Made by a program: the position numbers and the translations under genes | Shown: in pieces, positions 20,267 through 28,067 of the stretch | Layout: each line of letters starts with the position of its first letter | Numbering within the stretch: the first letter of the stretch is position 1 | The notes under the pieces: model-generated | What the model was told of the DNA's origin: nothing | What the model saw: only the letters and a program-made list of their open reading frames with translations | The model's database searches: none | Source of the DNA: Pseudomonas silesiensis | GTDB lineage: Bacteria > Pseudomonadota > Gammaproteobacteria > Pseudomonadales > Pseudomonadaceae | Reading direction: 5' to 3' | NCBI RefSeq assembly: GCF_001661075.1 | Contig: NZ_CP014870.1 | Location: 6,415,501-6,479,500, forward strand | DNA length: 64,000 bases

Positions 20267-22693
20267 ATGATCCTTAACACAACACCAATAGAAACAACCT
20301 TAGATAATGGGCTAAAACTCATTATTCTGGAACTGCCTCAAGCAACCGGTGTTACCTGCCTGGTCAATTACAACGTCTCCAGCCGTGATGAGTCCGTTGA
20401 AAATACCGGTATCAATCAGGTATTCATCAGCACGATGAACAGTGACAATGACGATATTGAATCTCATCGCCCCCAAATAGTGTATTACGTTAATCACACT
20501 TCGCTCAGTTTTTCCATGAAGCCTGATCAACTGAATCATTGCTTCGAACTGAATGCCAGGATGATGACGGTTCCCGTCCTCACCGAAACAACCATGGGGG
20601 AAGTGATAGACATTCACCTCAGATACCGAGCAGACAAACGGTATTTCCTGTCGGACGAGGGGGTTCCCGTCGAATTTAAATCAATATTTGAAACAATGAA
20701 TCACCCGAATGGTTATGCCTACACCCCAATGGCAACCCCTGAAAGCGCTGCTCGCATTGACATCACGCAAATGCGCCAATGGCATCAACGGTATTACTCG
20801 CCTGGTAATGCATGCCTGATCGTCGCTGGAAACGTGAAAGCAGATGAGGTCACGCATCTGGCGAAGCAGCATTTTGATGTTATCCCTTCCAGACCAAAAC
20901 CTCCGGCTCAGGCGTTGCAACAGCCATGCGAACTGGACAGGCGCCATGTGCTGTACAAGGACACATCGAGGCCTAGACTGCTGATGGTACCTTACATGGC
21001 AGGAATGAGAGACGCGTTAGCTGATCAATCAGGCGGCGCGTTGAGCATCCTGTCCACCCTGTTTGAGCAAAAACTCCGTACCCTCCCTTCCGTTTCTCAC
21101 GGAACTTGCCGCTACGACCAAGACAAATACGTAAGTCTTTTCAGTATCTCCGTCTTTGCAAGTACACCCAATCAATCCCTGGAAGTACTCGAGGCAGACA
21201 TTAAAACACTGTGGGATGAAATCAAATTCAATCCCCTGCCCGCAGATGAACTGGAAATAGCCCGCCAACGAGCGCTCGCAACTCTTGTCAAGAGTGATGA
21301 CCACAAGGGGCTTGCCCTCAACATGGGTCAACTGGAAAATTACCAGATTCCCTTCAGCGCGCTCAACCAGAGACAACGTGATTTGCTGAATGTCACGGCG
21401 CAGGACATTCAGCGTATCGCGCGCACTTGTTTTTCACCCCAACGAACGACAGTCGTGCATATGTTGCCACTGCGGATGCCCTCATTGACGACAACCGCCG
21501 AGCTGACATTGAGCAATGGTCTGAAGGTCATGACGCTAGAGAACCCTCACTCAACCAAAGTTGTCTGTGCAATGCATTACAGGGTGAGCAAGCGTGACGA
21601 GTCCACCGACAATTCGGGAATCACCGAGCTTGTTGGCCGAATGCTGGCTACAAACAAACAATACATGGGGACAAAAAAATTCCGATTCTGGAATTACGAT
21701 GATTTCATTCTCTGCGTCATTACCGTCGACCCCGACGAACTGAACAACGCTTTCAAGAGTCTCGCTGGAATAATGGACGCTCCTACCCTGACCATTGAGG
21801 CGATGGGGCAAGTGATGGAAGCCAGCCTGGCGCAGCGAGAGCGAAATCTTTCACTCATTTCTGATTATTCGATTCCCGAAGAGTTTGCAGCACTGGCTTT
21901 CCCGTCAAGTGGCTATGGCAACCTTCCATTAACACCTGAAAGCGCCGCCCAGATTGACCTCAAGCAGGTGCAGGATTGGCATCGAAATTATTTTTGCGCA
22001 AGTAATGCCTGTCTGGTCATTGTCGGAAACGTGAAAGCGGCTGCCGTCGAGCAATGGGGGCAGGAGCATTTCGGTGCCTTGCCCTTGAGGTCGACAACAT
22101 CGGTTCCAAAGGTGCAGGAACTCAGTGAGCCGGGCGTGCGTCGTACTACGTTACGCCTGAACACCAAAGTGCCCTGTTTGTTGGTAGCGTTCAACGTGCC
22201 CGGGCAGATTGACGCCGCCACTGACCCTTCAAGTGCGGCACTGCAAATTATTTCCGACCTGTTCGAACTTAACGGTACGAGGCGTCTTCCTGTTGCTAGA
22301 GGCGCATGCGTCTTCCACCAGGACAAACATGCGGGTGTTTTCCGGATTTCGCTGACAGCAAAGAATGCCGATCAATCCCTGGAAGAACTTGAAACAGCGC
22401 TGCTGCACGTCATTGAAGCCTACAAGTTAAACGGCGCATCTGCAGAAGACCTGGAAATGGTGCGTAGACGAGCGGTTACAAAGATTTTCAGAAGGGAAAC
22501 CAATGACGAAGCTGTAGCCTTTGATCTCTTCCGGCTAGAGGATAGCCAGCTCCCCTTGACACTGCTGGATCAGAGATACGACCGTTTAATGGAGGTCACC
22601 AACGAAGACATCCAGCGTGCCGCCAACACTTATTTCACTCCCGAACGCATGACCGTTGCACATATCTTGCCAATGCAAGCCCCGATGCAATAA
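20267..22693 (+). CDS. Double M16-like pseudopeptidase, copy 2
   Basis: 808 residues from the ATG at 20267; an in-frame TTG two codons earlier is less likely because the ATG matches copy 1. It is a close paralogue of the 17641 protein along its whole length, with the same two-half architecture, VSSRDESVENTGINQVF in place of the zinc motif, and HILPMQAPMQ at the end. The second half has diverged most (KRDESTDNSGITELVG; MGQVMEASLAQRERN). It has an intact frame and no signal peptide. The reading frame looks maintained rather than decaying. Function unknown. Confidence 0.85.
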   Translation: MILNTTPIETTLDNGLKLIILELPQATGVTCLVNYNVSSRDESVENTGINQVFISTMNSDNDDIESHRPQIVYYVNHTSLSFSMKPDQLNHCFELNARMMTVPVLTETTMGEVIDIHLRYRADKRYFLSDEGVPVEFKSIFETMNHPNGYAYTPMATPESAARIDITQMRQWHQRYYSPGNACLIVAGNVKADEVTHLAKQHFDVIPSRPKPPAQALQQPCELDRRHVLYKDTSRPRLLMVPYMAGMRDALADQSGGALSILSTLFEQKLRTLPSVSHGTCRYDQDKYVSLFSISVFASTPNQSLEVLEADIKTLWDEIKFNPLPADELEIARQRALATLVKSDDHKGLALNMGQLENYQIPFSALNQRQRDLLNVTAQDIQRIARTCFSPQRTTVVHMLPLRMPSLTTTAELTLSNGLKVMTLENPHSTKVVCAMHYRVSKRDESTDNSGITELVGRMLATNKQYMGTKKFRFWNYDDFILCVITVDPDELNNAFKSLAGIMDAPTLTIEAMGQVMEASLAQRERNLSLISDYSIPEEFAALAFPSSGYGNLPLTPESAAQIDLKQVQDWHRNYFCASNACLVIVGNVKAAAVEQWGQEHFGALPLRSTTSVPKVQELSEPGVRRTTLRLNTKVPCLLVAFNVPGQIDAATDPSSAALQIISDLFELNGTRRLPVARGACVFHQDKHAGVFRISLTAKNADQSLEELETALLHVIEAYKLNGASAEDLEMVRRRAVTKIFRRETNDEAVAFDLFRLEDSQLPLTLLDQRYDRLMEVTNEDIQRAANTYFTPERMTVAHILPMQAPMQ

Positions 22694-22700
22694 TTTGATC

Positions 22701-22745
22701 CGGGCTGGAAGCAAAAATCCAGATGCAACCCTGACTCGTTGTGGC
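22701..22745 (+). repeat. Boundary repeat copy 3 (degenerate rsmD tail)
   Basis: CGGGCTGGAAGCAAAAATCC followed by ACTCGTTGTGGCAACG resembles the rsmD tail of copies 1 and 2 with many changes. It closes the tandem array before the yheT-like gene. Confidence 0.65.
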
Positions 22746-22825
22746 AACGTATGTCAGAGATCGCCGGTTAACCGACCGACCTGGAAGGTGCGCGCAGGCT
22801 GCGCACCGCTGTATTGAGAGCAATC

Positions 22826-23824
22826 GTGTCCTTTTCGTCAGAACGTTTCAGCCCCGCCTTCGGCCTTGGCAATCCTCACTTGCAGACCTTGTGGGGACCC
22901 TTGTGGCGCAAAACCACCCACATCGAGCGCGAGCGGGAACGATTATGGCTCGAGGACGGGGACTTCCTCGACCTGGACTGGCACGGCCCGCACAGTGCCA
23001 AGGCGCCGTTGGTGCTGGTGCTTCACGGGCTGACCGGTTCGTCGAACTCGCCTTATGTGGCCGGATTGCAAAAGGCCCTGAATGGCCAAGGCTGGGCCAG
23101 CGTTGCGCTGAACTGGCGCGGCTGTTCGGGTGAACCGAATCTGCTGCCACGCAGTTATCACTCCGGTGCCAGTGAAGACCTCGCTGAAGTGATCAAACAC
23201 TTGCAGGCCAAGCGGCCGTTAGCCCCCTTATATGCGGTCGGCTATTCCCTGGGCGGCAACGTCTTGCTCAAGCATCTGGGCGAGAGTGGCCGTGACAGTG
23301 GCGTGCTCGCTGCCGTAGCGGTGTCGGTGCCGTTTCGCCTCGATCAGTGCGCCGACCGTATCGGCCAGGGCTTCTCGAAGCTCTATCAGGCGCATTTCAT
23401 GCGGGAGATGGTGGCCTACATCAAGAATAAGCAACGGCAATTCCAGCAGGACGAGCGCAAGGAGGGGCTGGCGGCCCTGGCGGCCCTGGGCTCACTGGAA
23501 AACATGCGTACGTTCTGGGATTTCGATGGCCGGGTGACCGCACCGCTGCATGGATTTGTCGATGCCCAGGATTATTATCGTCGCGCTTCAAGCCGTTATT
23601 TCCTTGGGGAAATTCGCACGCCGACCCTGATCATCCAGGCAGCTGACGACCCTTTTGTCTTCCCCCATAGCCTGCCGCTGGCAGAAGAGTTATCCGACTG
23701 CATTCAATTCGAGCTGCAGGCCAAGGGCGGGCATGTCGGCTTCGTCGATGGCTCGCTAAGGCAGCCGGGCTACTATCTGGAACGACGCGTTCCTCAGTGG
23801 CTGACCGCTGTGGGGCGTGAGTAA
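22826..23824 (+). CDS. YheT-like alpha/beta hydrolase
   Basis: 332 residues from a GTG at 22826; a TTG four codons earlier is possible. The conserved N-terminal FGLGNPHLQTLWG, the oxyanion-side VLVLHGLTGSSNS, the nucleophile elbow VGYSLGGNVLLKHLGE and the C-terminal KGGHVGFVDG with the catalytic His are all visible. The family (YheT/ABHD1-3-like) holds esterases of uncertain substrate. The stop overlaps the next gene's possible GTG start. Confidence 0.88.
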   Translation: MSFSSERFSPAFGLGNPHLQTLWGPLWRKTTHIERERERLWLEDGDFLDLDWHGPHSAKAPLVLVLHGLTGSSNSPYVAGLQKALNGQGWASVALNWRGCSGEPNLLPRSYHSGASEDLAEVIKHLQAKRPLAPLYAVGYSLGGNVLLKHLGESGRDSGVLAAVAVSVPFRLDQCADRIGQGFSKLYQAHFMREMVAYIKNKQRQFQQDERKEGLAALAALGSLENMRTFWDFDGRVTAPLHGFVDAQDYYRRASSRYFLGEIRTPTLIIQAADDPFVFPHSLPLAEELSDCIQFELQAKGGHVGFVDGSLRQPGYYLERRVPQWLTAVGRE

Positions 23825-23828
23825 GCCG

Positions 23829-24236
23829 ATGCCTACCGAGCAAGGTGAGTCGATACATTTTTGGCAAACGCCACCGCTGGCCGGCAAGGAACACCGGGCG
23901 GTGACCTTGGCCAAGGAGCTGCTGCAAGCGCAATTGTCGGCACCACCCTCCCTGGAAGAGCTCGCTGCAGCGGTGAACCTCTCACCTTTTCACTTCGTCA
24001 GGGTGTTCCGCCGCGCCACCGGCATGCCGCCGCATACCTGGCTGATGCAGCAGCGCATCGCCCGGGCGCGGGCGTTGCTGCAGGGCGGTTGCTTGCCTTT
24101 GGCAGTGGCCACGCAGTTAGGCTTTGCCGACCAGAGTCACCTGAGTCGGCAGTTCAAACAGGTGTACGGGGTCGGGCCGGGGGCGTATCGCAGTGCGTTT
24201 ATTCGCCGGTGGCGACTCCCCGCGCCGGATCGTTGA
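23829..24236 (+). CDS. Short AraC-family transcriptional regulator
   Basis: 135 residues from the ATG at 23829; a GTG at 23817 overlapping the hydrolase stop would add four. Nearly all of it is the double helix-turn-helix AraC domain: LEELAAAVNLSPFHFVRVFRRATGMPPHTWL, then LAVATQLGFADQSHLSRQFKQVYGVGPGAYR. The usual sensing domain is missing, so it may act constitutively or through a partner. It is coupled to the hydrolase gene and converges on the rhodanese gene. Confidence 0.85.
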   Translation: MPTEQGESIHFWQTPPLAGKEHRAVTLAKELLQAQLSAPPSLEELAAAVNLSPFHFVRVFRRATGMPPHTWLMQQRIARARALLQGGCLPLAVATQLGFADQSHLSRQFKQVYGVGPGAYRSAFIRRWRLPAPDR

Positions 24237-25053
24237 TCCACTCGCTCCACGATCCCGCATACAACGCCCCCAACGGATAACCCGCCAGGCACAAGGCGAA
24301 CAGGTTGTGACAAGCCGTCACCCCGGAGCCGCAATACGCCACCAGATCAGTCGGCGAACGATTGCCGAGTTTCGCGGCAAACCGCTGCTTGAGCTGATCG
24401 GCCGGCAGGAAACGCCCGTCGCTGCCCAGGTTGTCGGTGAACGCGGCACATTGCGCACCCGGGATGTGTCCGGCAATCGGGTCTATTGGTTCCACTTCAC
24501 CCTTGAAGCGCGGCAAGGCGCGGGCGTCGAGCAAGGTCAGCGCAGGCTGGCCGAGACGTTGCACAAGTGCTTCGGCGTCTAGGACGAGCGCGTTGTCCGG
24601 CACCCCGGTGAAGGTCCCGCGTTCGATATCGGGCGTATCCAGACTCAGCGGCAAACCTGCCGCGTGCCAGGCCTTGAGCCCGCCATCAAGAATAAACACG
24701 CCATCGCGCTTGCCCAGCCAGGCCAGCAACCACCAGGCCCGCGCCGCGTAGGCACCAGGACCGTCGTCATACAAAACCACATCGCTATCGGCATTGATGC
24801 CCCAGGCTTGCAGGCGTTCGATCAAGTCTTCGGGTTCAGGCAACGGATGACGACCCGTCACGCCTTTGACCACCGTCCCGCTCAAATCACGCTCAAGATC
24901 GGCAAAGCTCGACCCTGCAATATGCCCTTCGGCATAGCTGCGTTGACCGTAGTCCGGGTCTTCCAGGGAATAACGACAATCCAGAATCACCAGCCCTGGC
25001 TGCTCCTTTTTCAGGTCCAACGCTTGCGGGCTGATCAGTTGCGCAATGGGCAT
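24199..25053 (-). CDS. Two-domain sulfurtransferase (rhodanese/3-mercaptopyruvate type)
   Basis: 284 residues with two rhodanese domains. The C-terminal one holds the active cysteine loop YCGSGVTACHN at about residues 234-244. CGSGVTA is the loop commonly seen in SseA-like 3-mercaptopyruvate sulfurtransferases, so that activity is more likely than thiosulfate:cyanide transfer. Its 3' end overlaps the AraC gene by about 38 bp tail to tail. Confidence 0.88.
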   Translation of the reverse strand: MPIAQLISPQALDLKKEQPGLVILDCRYSLEDPDYGQRSYAEGHIAGSSFADLERDLSGTVVKGVTGRHPLPEPEDLIERLQAWGINADSDVVLYDDGPGAYAARAWWLLAWLGKRDGVFILDGGLKAWHAAGLPLSLDTPDIERGTFTGVPDNALVLDAEALVQRLGQPALTLLDARALPRFKGEVEPIDPIAGHIPGAQCAAFTDNLGSDGRFLPADQLKQRFAAKLGNRSPTDLVAYCGSGVTACHNLFALCLAGYPLGALYAGSWSEWINDPARGVATGE

Positions 25054-25092
25054 AACGGGCTCCTGTGATGGCGGTATTCAATCCTGCACTTT

Positions 25093-25764
25093 CTATCCCA
25101 CTTCTTCCAGCGCCTGGGCCAGTGGCACATAAAACTCCTCGAACAGCGCGTTGACCGCCTCGCGGGACTGATCCGTGACGAAGCCGGCTTCCAGCACCAG
25201 CACCTGATAAACACCACGTTTAATAGCTTGTTCGCTCAAGTGGTTGGAGTTTTCCCGCGTGGTACACAGAAAACGCACCCAGGACGTGAGAATGATCCAG
25301 GCGTTGAGGGTCAGGGATTCGATCTGCACCCGGTCCATCTTCAAGATGCCGGCGTCGACGAATCCCTTGTAGATGGCCGTTCCCTGAATCACGCAGCGCT
25401 GGGAAAAGCGTCGGTAACGGGCGGCCAGTTCCGGATCGCTGTCAAGCAAGTGCTCGAGGTCTCGATGCAGAAACCGATAGCGCCACATGGCCGCCAGCAA
25501 TTCCTTGAGGTAGTAACGCTTGTCCTCGACCGTCGCGGCACGGCCCTGGGGCGGGCGCAGGAAACTGTCCACCAGACTTTCGTACTCGCTGAACAGCACG
25601 GCGATGATCGCCTGCTTGTTAGGGAAGTGGTAGTACAGGTTGCCGGGGGAAATTTCCATGTGGGCGGCAATGTGGTTGGTGCTGATACTGCGCTCGCCCT
25701 GCTGATTGAACAGCTCCAGGCTGTTCTGCACGATGCGCTCGCTGGTTTTGATCCTTGGGGCCAT
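25093..25764 (-). CDS. TetR-family transcriptional regulator
   Basis: 223 residues. The N-terminal TetR helix-turn-helix is SERIVQNSLELFNQQGERSI ... SPGNLYYHFPNKQAI (~8-55), followed by a helical ligand domain. It is divergent from the coniferyl aldehyde dehydrogenase gene, with 145 bp between starts, and is a plausible repressor of that cluster. The spacer contains the AT-rich TAGAGTATAGACTCTA dyad at 25858-25873, a candidate operator. Confidence 0.87.
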   Translation of the reverse strand: MAPRIKTSERIVQNSLELFNQQGERSISTNHIAAHMEISPGNLYYHFPNKQAIIAVLFSEYESLVDSFLRPPQGRAATVEDKRYYLKELLAAMWRYRFLHRDLEHLLDSDPELAARYRRFSQRCVIQGTAIYKGFVDAGILKMDRVQIESLTLNAWIILTSWVRFLCTTRENSNHLSEQAIKRGVYQVLVLEAGFVTDQSREAVNALFEEFYVPLAQALEEVG

Positions 25765-25857
25765 GGCTTGAGCTTAAATTCAGAGTGCGGTGACGGGCAT
25801 CTTACGACCTATCCGGACGCGGATAAAAGAAAGCTGCGTCAGATGCCATTTGACTTT

Positions 25858-25873
25858 ATAGAGTATAGACTCT
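25858..25873. promoter_or_regulatory. Candidate operator dyad between tetR and aldDH genes
   Basis: TAGAGTATAGACTCTA is an imperfect palindrome (TAGAGT...ACTCTA) 37 bp before the dehydrogenase start codon. The position suits the divergent TetR regulator. This is inference only. Confidence 0.5.
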
Positions 25874-25909
25874 AAAAAGTTCCTCATAAAAAATAATCCG
25901 GAGCCGACA

Positions 25910-27340
25910 ATGACTGCTGACATTGCCTACCTGCAGAACCTACAGCAGCCCCTGGAAGAACTCCAAGTTTTGTTCGACGCCCAACGTGCGGCGTATGCCG
26001 GCAATCCCATGCCGCCAGCGGCGCAACGCCAGCAATGGCTCAAGGCGCTGCGGGATCTGCTGAGCAACGAACGCCAGGCCTTGATCGATGCGATCGACCA
26101 GGACTTCAGCCATCGCAGCGCCGATGAAACCCTGCTCGCCGAACTGATGCCCAGCCTGCACTGCATCCATTACGCCAGCCAGCACCTCAAAAGCTGGATG
26201 AAAGCGTCACGGCGCAAGGTCGGCGTTGCCTTTCAACCGGCCTCGGCCAAAGTCGTTTATCAACCCTTGGGCGTGGTGGGCGTAATCGTGCCGTGGAACT
26301 ACCCGTTGTACCTGGCTATCGGTCCGCTGGTGGGCGCGTTGTCGGCGGGCAATCGAGTGATGCTCAAGCTCAGCGAATCGACCCCTGCCACCGGCTTGCT
26401 GCTCAAGGAACTGCTGGGGCGTATCTTTCCCCAGGACCTGGTTTGCGTGGTGCTGGGCGAAACCGACATCGGCGTGGCCTTCTCCCGGCTGCGCTTCGAT
26501 CACCTGCTGTTCACCGGCGCCACCAGCGTCGGCAAACAGGTGATGCGCGCGGCTGCCGAGAACCTGACACCGGTGACCCTTGAGCTGGGCGGAAAGTCTC
26601 CGGCCATCGTCTCTCGCGATGTGCCCCTCAAGGATGCCGCCGAACGCATCGCTTTCGGCAAGACGCTCAACGCTGGACAAACCTGCGTGGCCCCGGACTA
26701 CGTGCTGGTGCCGGAAGATCGCGTGGGTTCCTTCGTCGAGGCCTATCGCCAGGCCGTTCGCGGATTTTATCCGACCCTGGTGGACAACCCGGACTACACC
26801 GCGATCATCAATGAACGACAACTGCAGCGGCTCAATGGATACCTGAGCGACGCCACCAGCAAAGGCGCGTTGCTCATTCCTTTGTTCGATCAGGGCCAGG
26901 GCCGGCGCATGGGCCACAGCCTGCTGCTCAACGTCACTGACGAAATGACGGTGATGCAAGACGAGATCTTCGGCCCGTTGCTGCCGATCGTGCCCTACAA
27001 GGATCTGGACGAAGCGTTTGCCTACATCAATCGACGACCTCGTCCTCTGGCCCTGTATTACTTCGGCTACGACAAGCGTGAGCAAAACCGCGTGCTCAGC
27101 GAGACCCATTCCGGTGGGGTCTGCCTGAACGACACGCTGCTGCATGTCGCTCAGGACGATATGCCCTTCGGCGGCATTGGTGCTTCCGGCATGGGTCATT
27201 ACCACGGCCACGAAGGTTTCCTGACCTTCAGCAAGGCCAAGGGAGTGCTGATCAAACAACGCTTCAACGCGGCGAAACTGATCTACCCGCCCTACGGCAA
27301 ATCCATTCAAAAACTGATTCAGAAGCTGTTTATCCGCTAA
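25910..27340 (+). CDS. calB: Coniferyl aldehyde dehydrogenase-like ALDH
   Basis: 476 residues, NAD(P)-dependent aldehyde dehydrogenase. Present are VIVPWNYPLYLAIGPLVGAL (~124-143), LFTGATSVGKQV, the Glu motif TLELGGKSPAI (~223-233) and the catalytic Cys in NAGQTCVAPDY (~256-266). The C-terminal YPPYGK is typical of the CalB/fatty-aldehyde-type subgroup. The substrate is inferred from family naming; other aryl or fatty aldehydes are possible. First gene of a cluster with a Tat lipoprotein and a GMC oxidoreductase. Confidence 0.87.
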   Translation: MTADIAYLQNLQQPLEELQVLFDAQRAAYAGNPMPPAAQRQQWLKALRDLLSNERQALIDAIDQDFSHRSADETLLAELMPSLHCIHYASQHLKSWMKASRRKVGVAFQPASAKVVYQPLGVVGVIVPWNYPLYLAIGPLVGALSAGNRVMLKLSESTPATGLLLKELLGRIFPQDLVCVVLGETDIGVAFSRLRFDHLLFTGATSVGKQVMRAAAENLTPVTLELGGKSPAIVSRDVPLKDAAERIAFGKTLNAGQTCVAPDYVLVPEDRVGSFVEAYRQAVRGFYPTLVDNPDYTAIINERQLQRLNGYLSDATSKGALLIPLFDQGQGRRMGHSLLLNVTDEMTVMQDEIFGPLLPIVPYKDLDEAFAYINRRPRPLALYYFGYDKREQNRVLSETHSGGVCLNDTLLHVAQDDMPFGGIGASGMGHYHGHEGFLTFSKAKGVLIKQRFNAAKLIYPPYGKSIQKLIQKLFIR

Positions 27341-27368
27341 CGATCCTTACTGCCGGGTAATAAAAATA

Positions 27369-27914
27369 ATGAGCCTCAGTCTGTCCGATACCTGCGCGCT
27401 GTCCCGGCGCGGCCTGCTCAAATTCAGCCTGGGTGCCAGTGCCTTTCTGACCACGGTCGGGCTCGGCGCCAGCCTCAGCGGTTGCTCATCGAGCATGCCG
27501 GCCAGTGGTTACGCCATGCTGCGCAGCGCCGACTTGCTGTTTCTGCGGGCGCTGCTTCCGGTGATGCTCGAGGACGCCGTGACCGTTGAGAAAATGCCCA
27601 GCGCGGTCGCTGATACCCTCCAGACGCTTGATAACGGCCTTGCGCACCTGTCGCCGGAAATGCTCAAGCTGACCCGGCAATTGTTCGATGTGCTGGGGAT
27701 AACCGTGACTCGCGGGCCGCTCACCGGGATCTGGGGAAGCTGGGAAAATGCCAGCAGCGAAGACATCCGGGAATTTCTAGATCGCTGGGAAAACAGTTCA
27801 TTGAGCTTGTTGCGCATGGGGCACAGCTCGTTGCAGCAAATGGTGATGATGGCGTGGTACAGCCGCGCGCAATCGTGGGCGCATTGCGGGTATCCGGGGC
27901 CGCCTAACATCTGA
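27369..27914 (+). CDS. Tat-exported lipoprotein, small subunit of GMC oxidoreductase
   Basis: 181 residues. The twin-arginine motif SRRGLLKF (~12-19) is followed by a hydrophobic segment and a lipobox LSGC (~35-38), predicting a folded protein exported by Tat and lipidated. The C-terminus MMAWYSRAQSWAHCGYPGPP resembles the small subunits of gluconate 2-dehydrogenase-type enzymes. It sits between calB and the GMC gene, so it probably tethers or exports the flavoprotein. Confidence 0.75.
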   Translation: MSLSLSDTCALSRRGLLKFSLGASAFLTTVGLGASLSGCSSSMPASGYAMLRSADLLFLRALLPVMLEDAVTVEKMPSAVADTLQTLDNGLAHLSPEMLKLTRQLFDVLGITVTRGPLTGIWGSWENASSEDIREFLDRWENSSLSLLRMGHSSLQQMVMMAWYSRAQSWAHCGYPGPPNI

Positions 27915-27928
27915 GACCGAGTCGACCC

Positions 27929-28022
27929 CATCGCGGGCAAGCCCGCTCCCACAGGATTTGAGTCGTTCGCAAAAGGGGGGTCCACCTCAAAACCTGTGGG
28001 AGCGAGCTTGCTCGCGAAGACG
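27929..28022. repeat. REP inverted pair
   Basis: Left arm CATCGCGGGCAAGCCCGCTC, right arm CCTGTGGGAGCGAGCTTGCTCGCG. It lies inside the cluster between the Tat lipoprotein and the GMC oxidoreductase. Confidence 0.9.
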
Positions 28023-28067
28023 TCAGCCGTATCACCACCAAATCCAAAACAATAAGAGAACCCGAAG

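Noticed and set aside
17641..22693. The M16-like tandem as a phage or transposon insertion
   Set aside because: No integrase, transposase or terminal inverted repeats; boundaries are rsmD-tail scraps consistent with local duplication.
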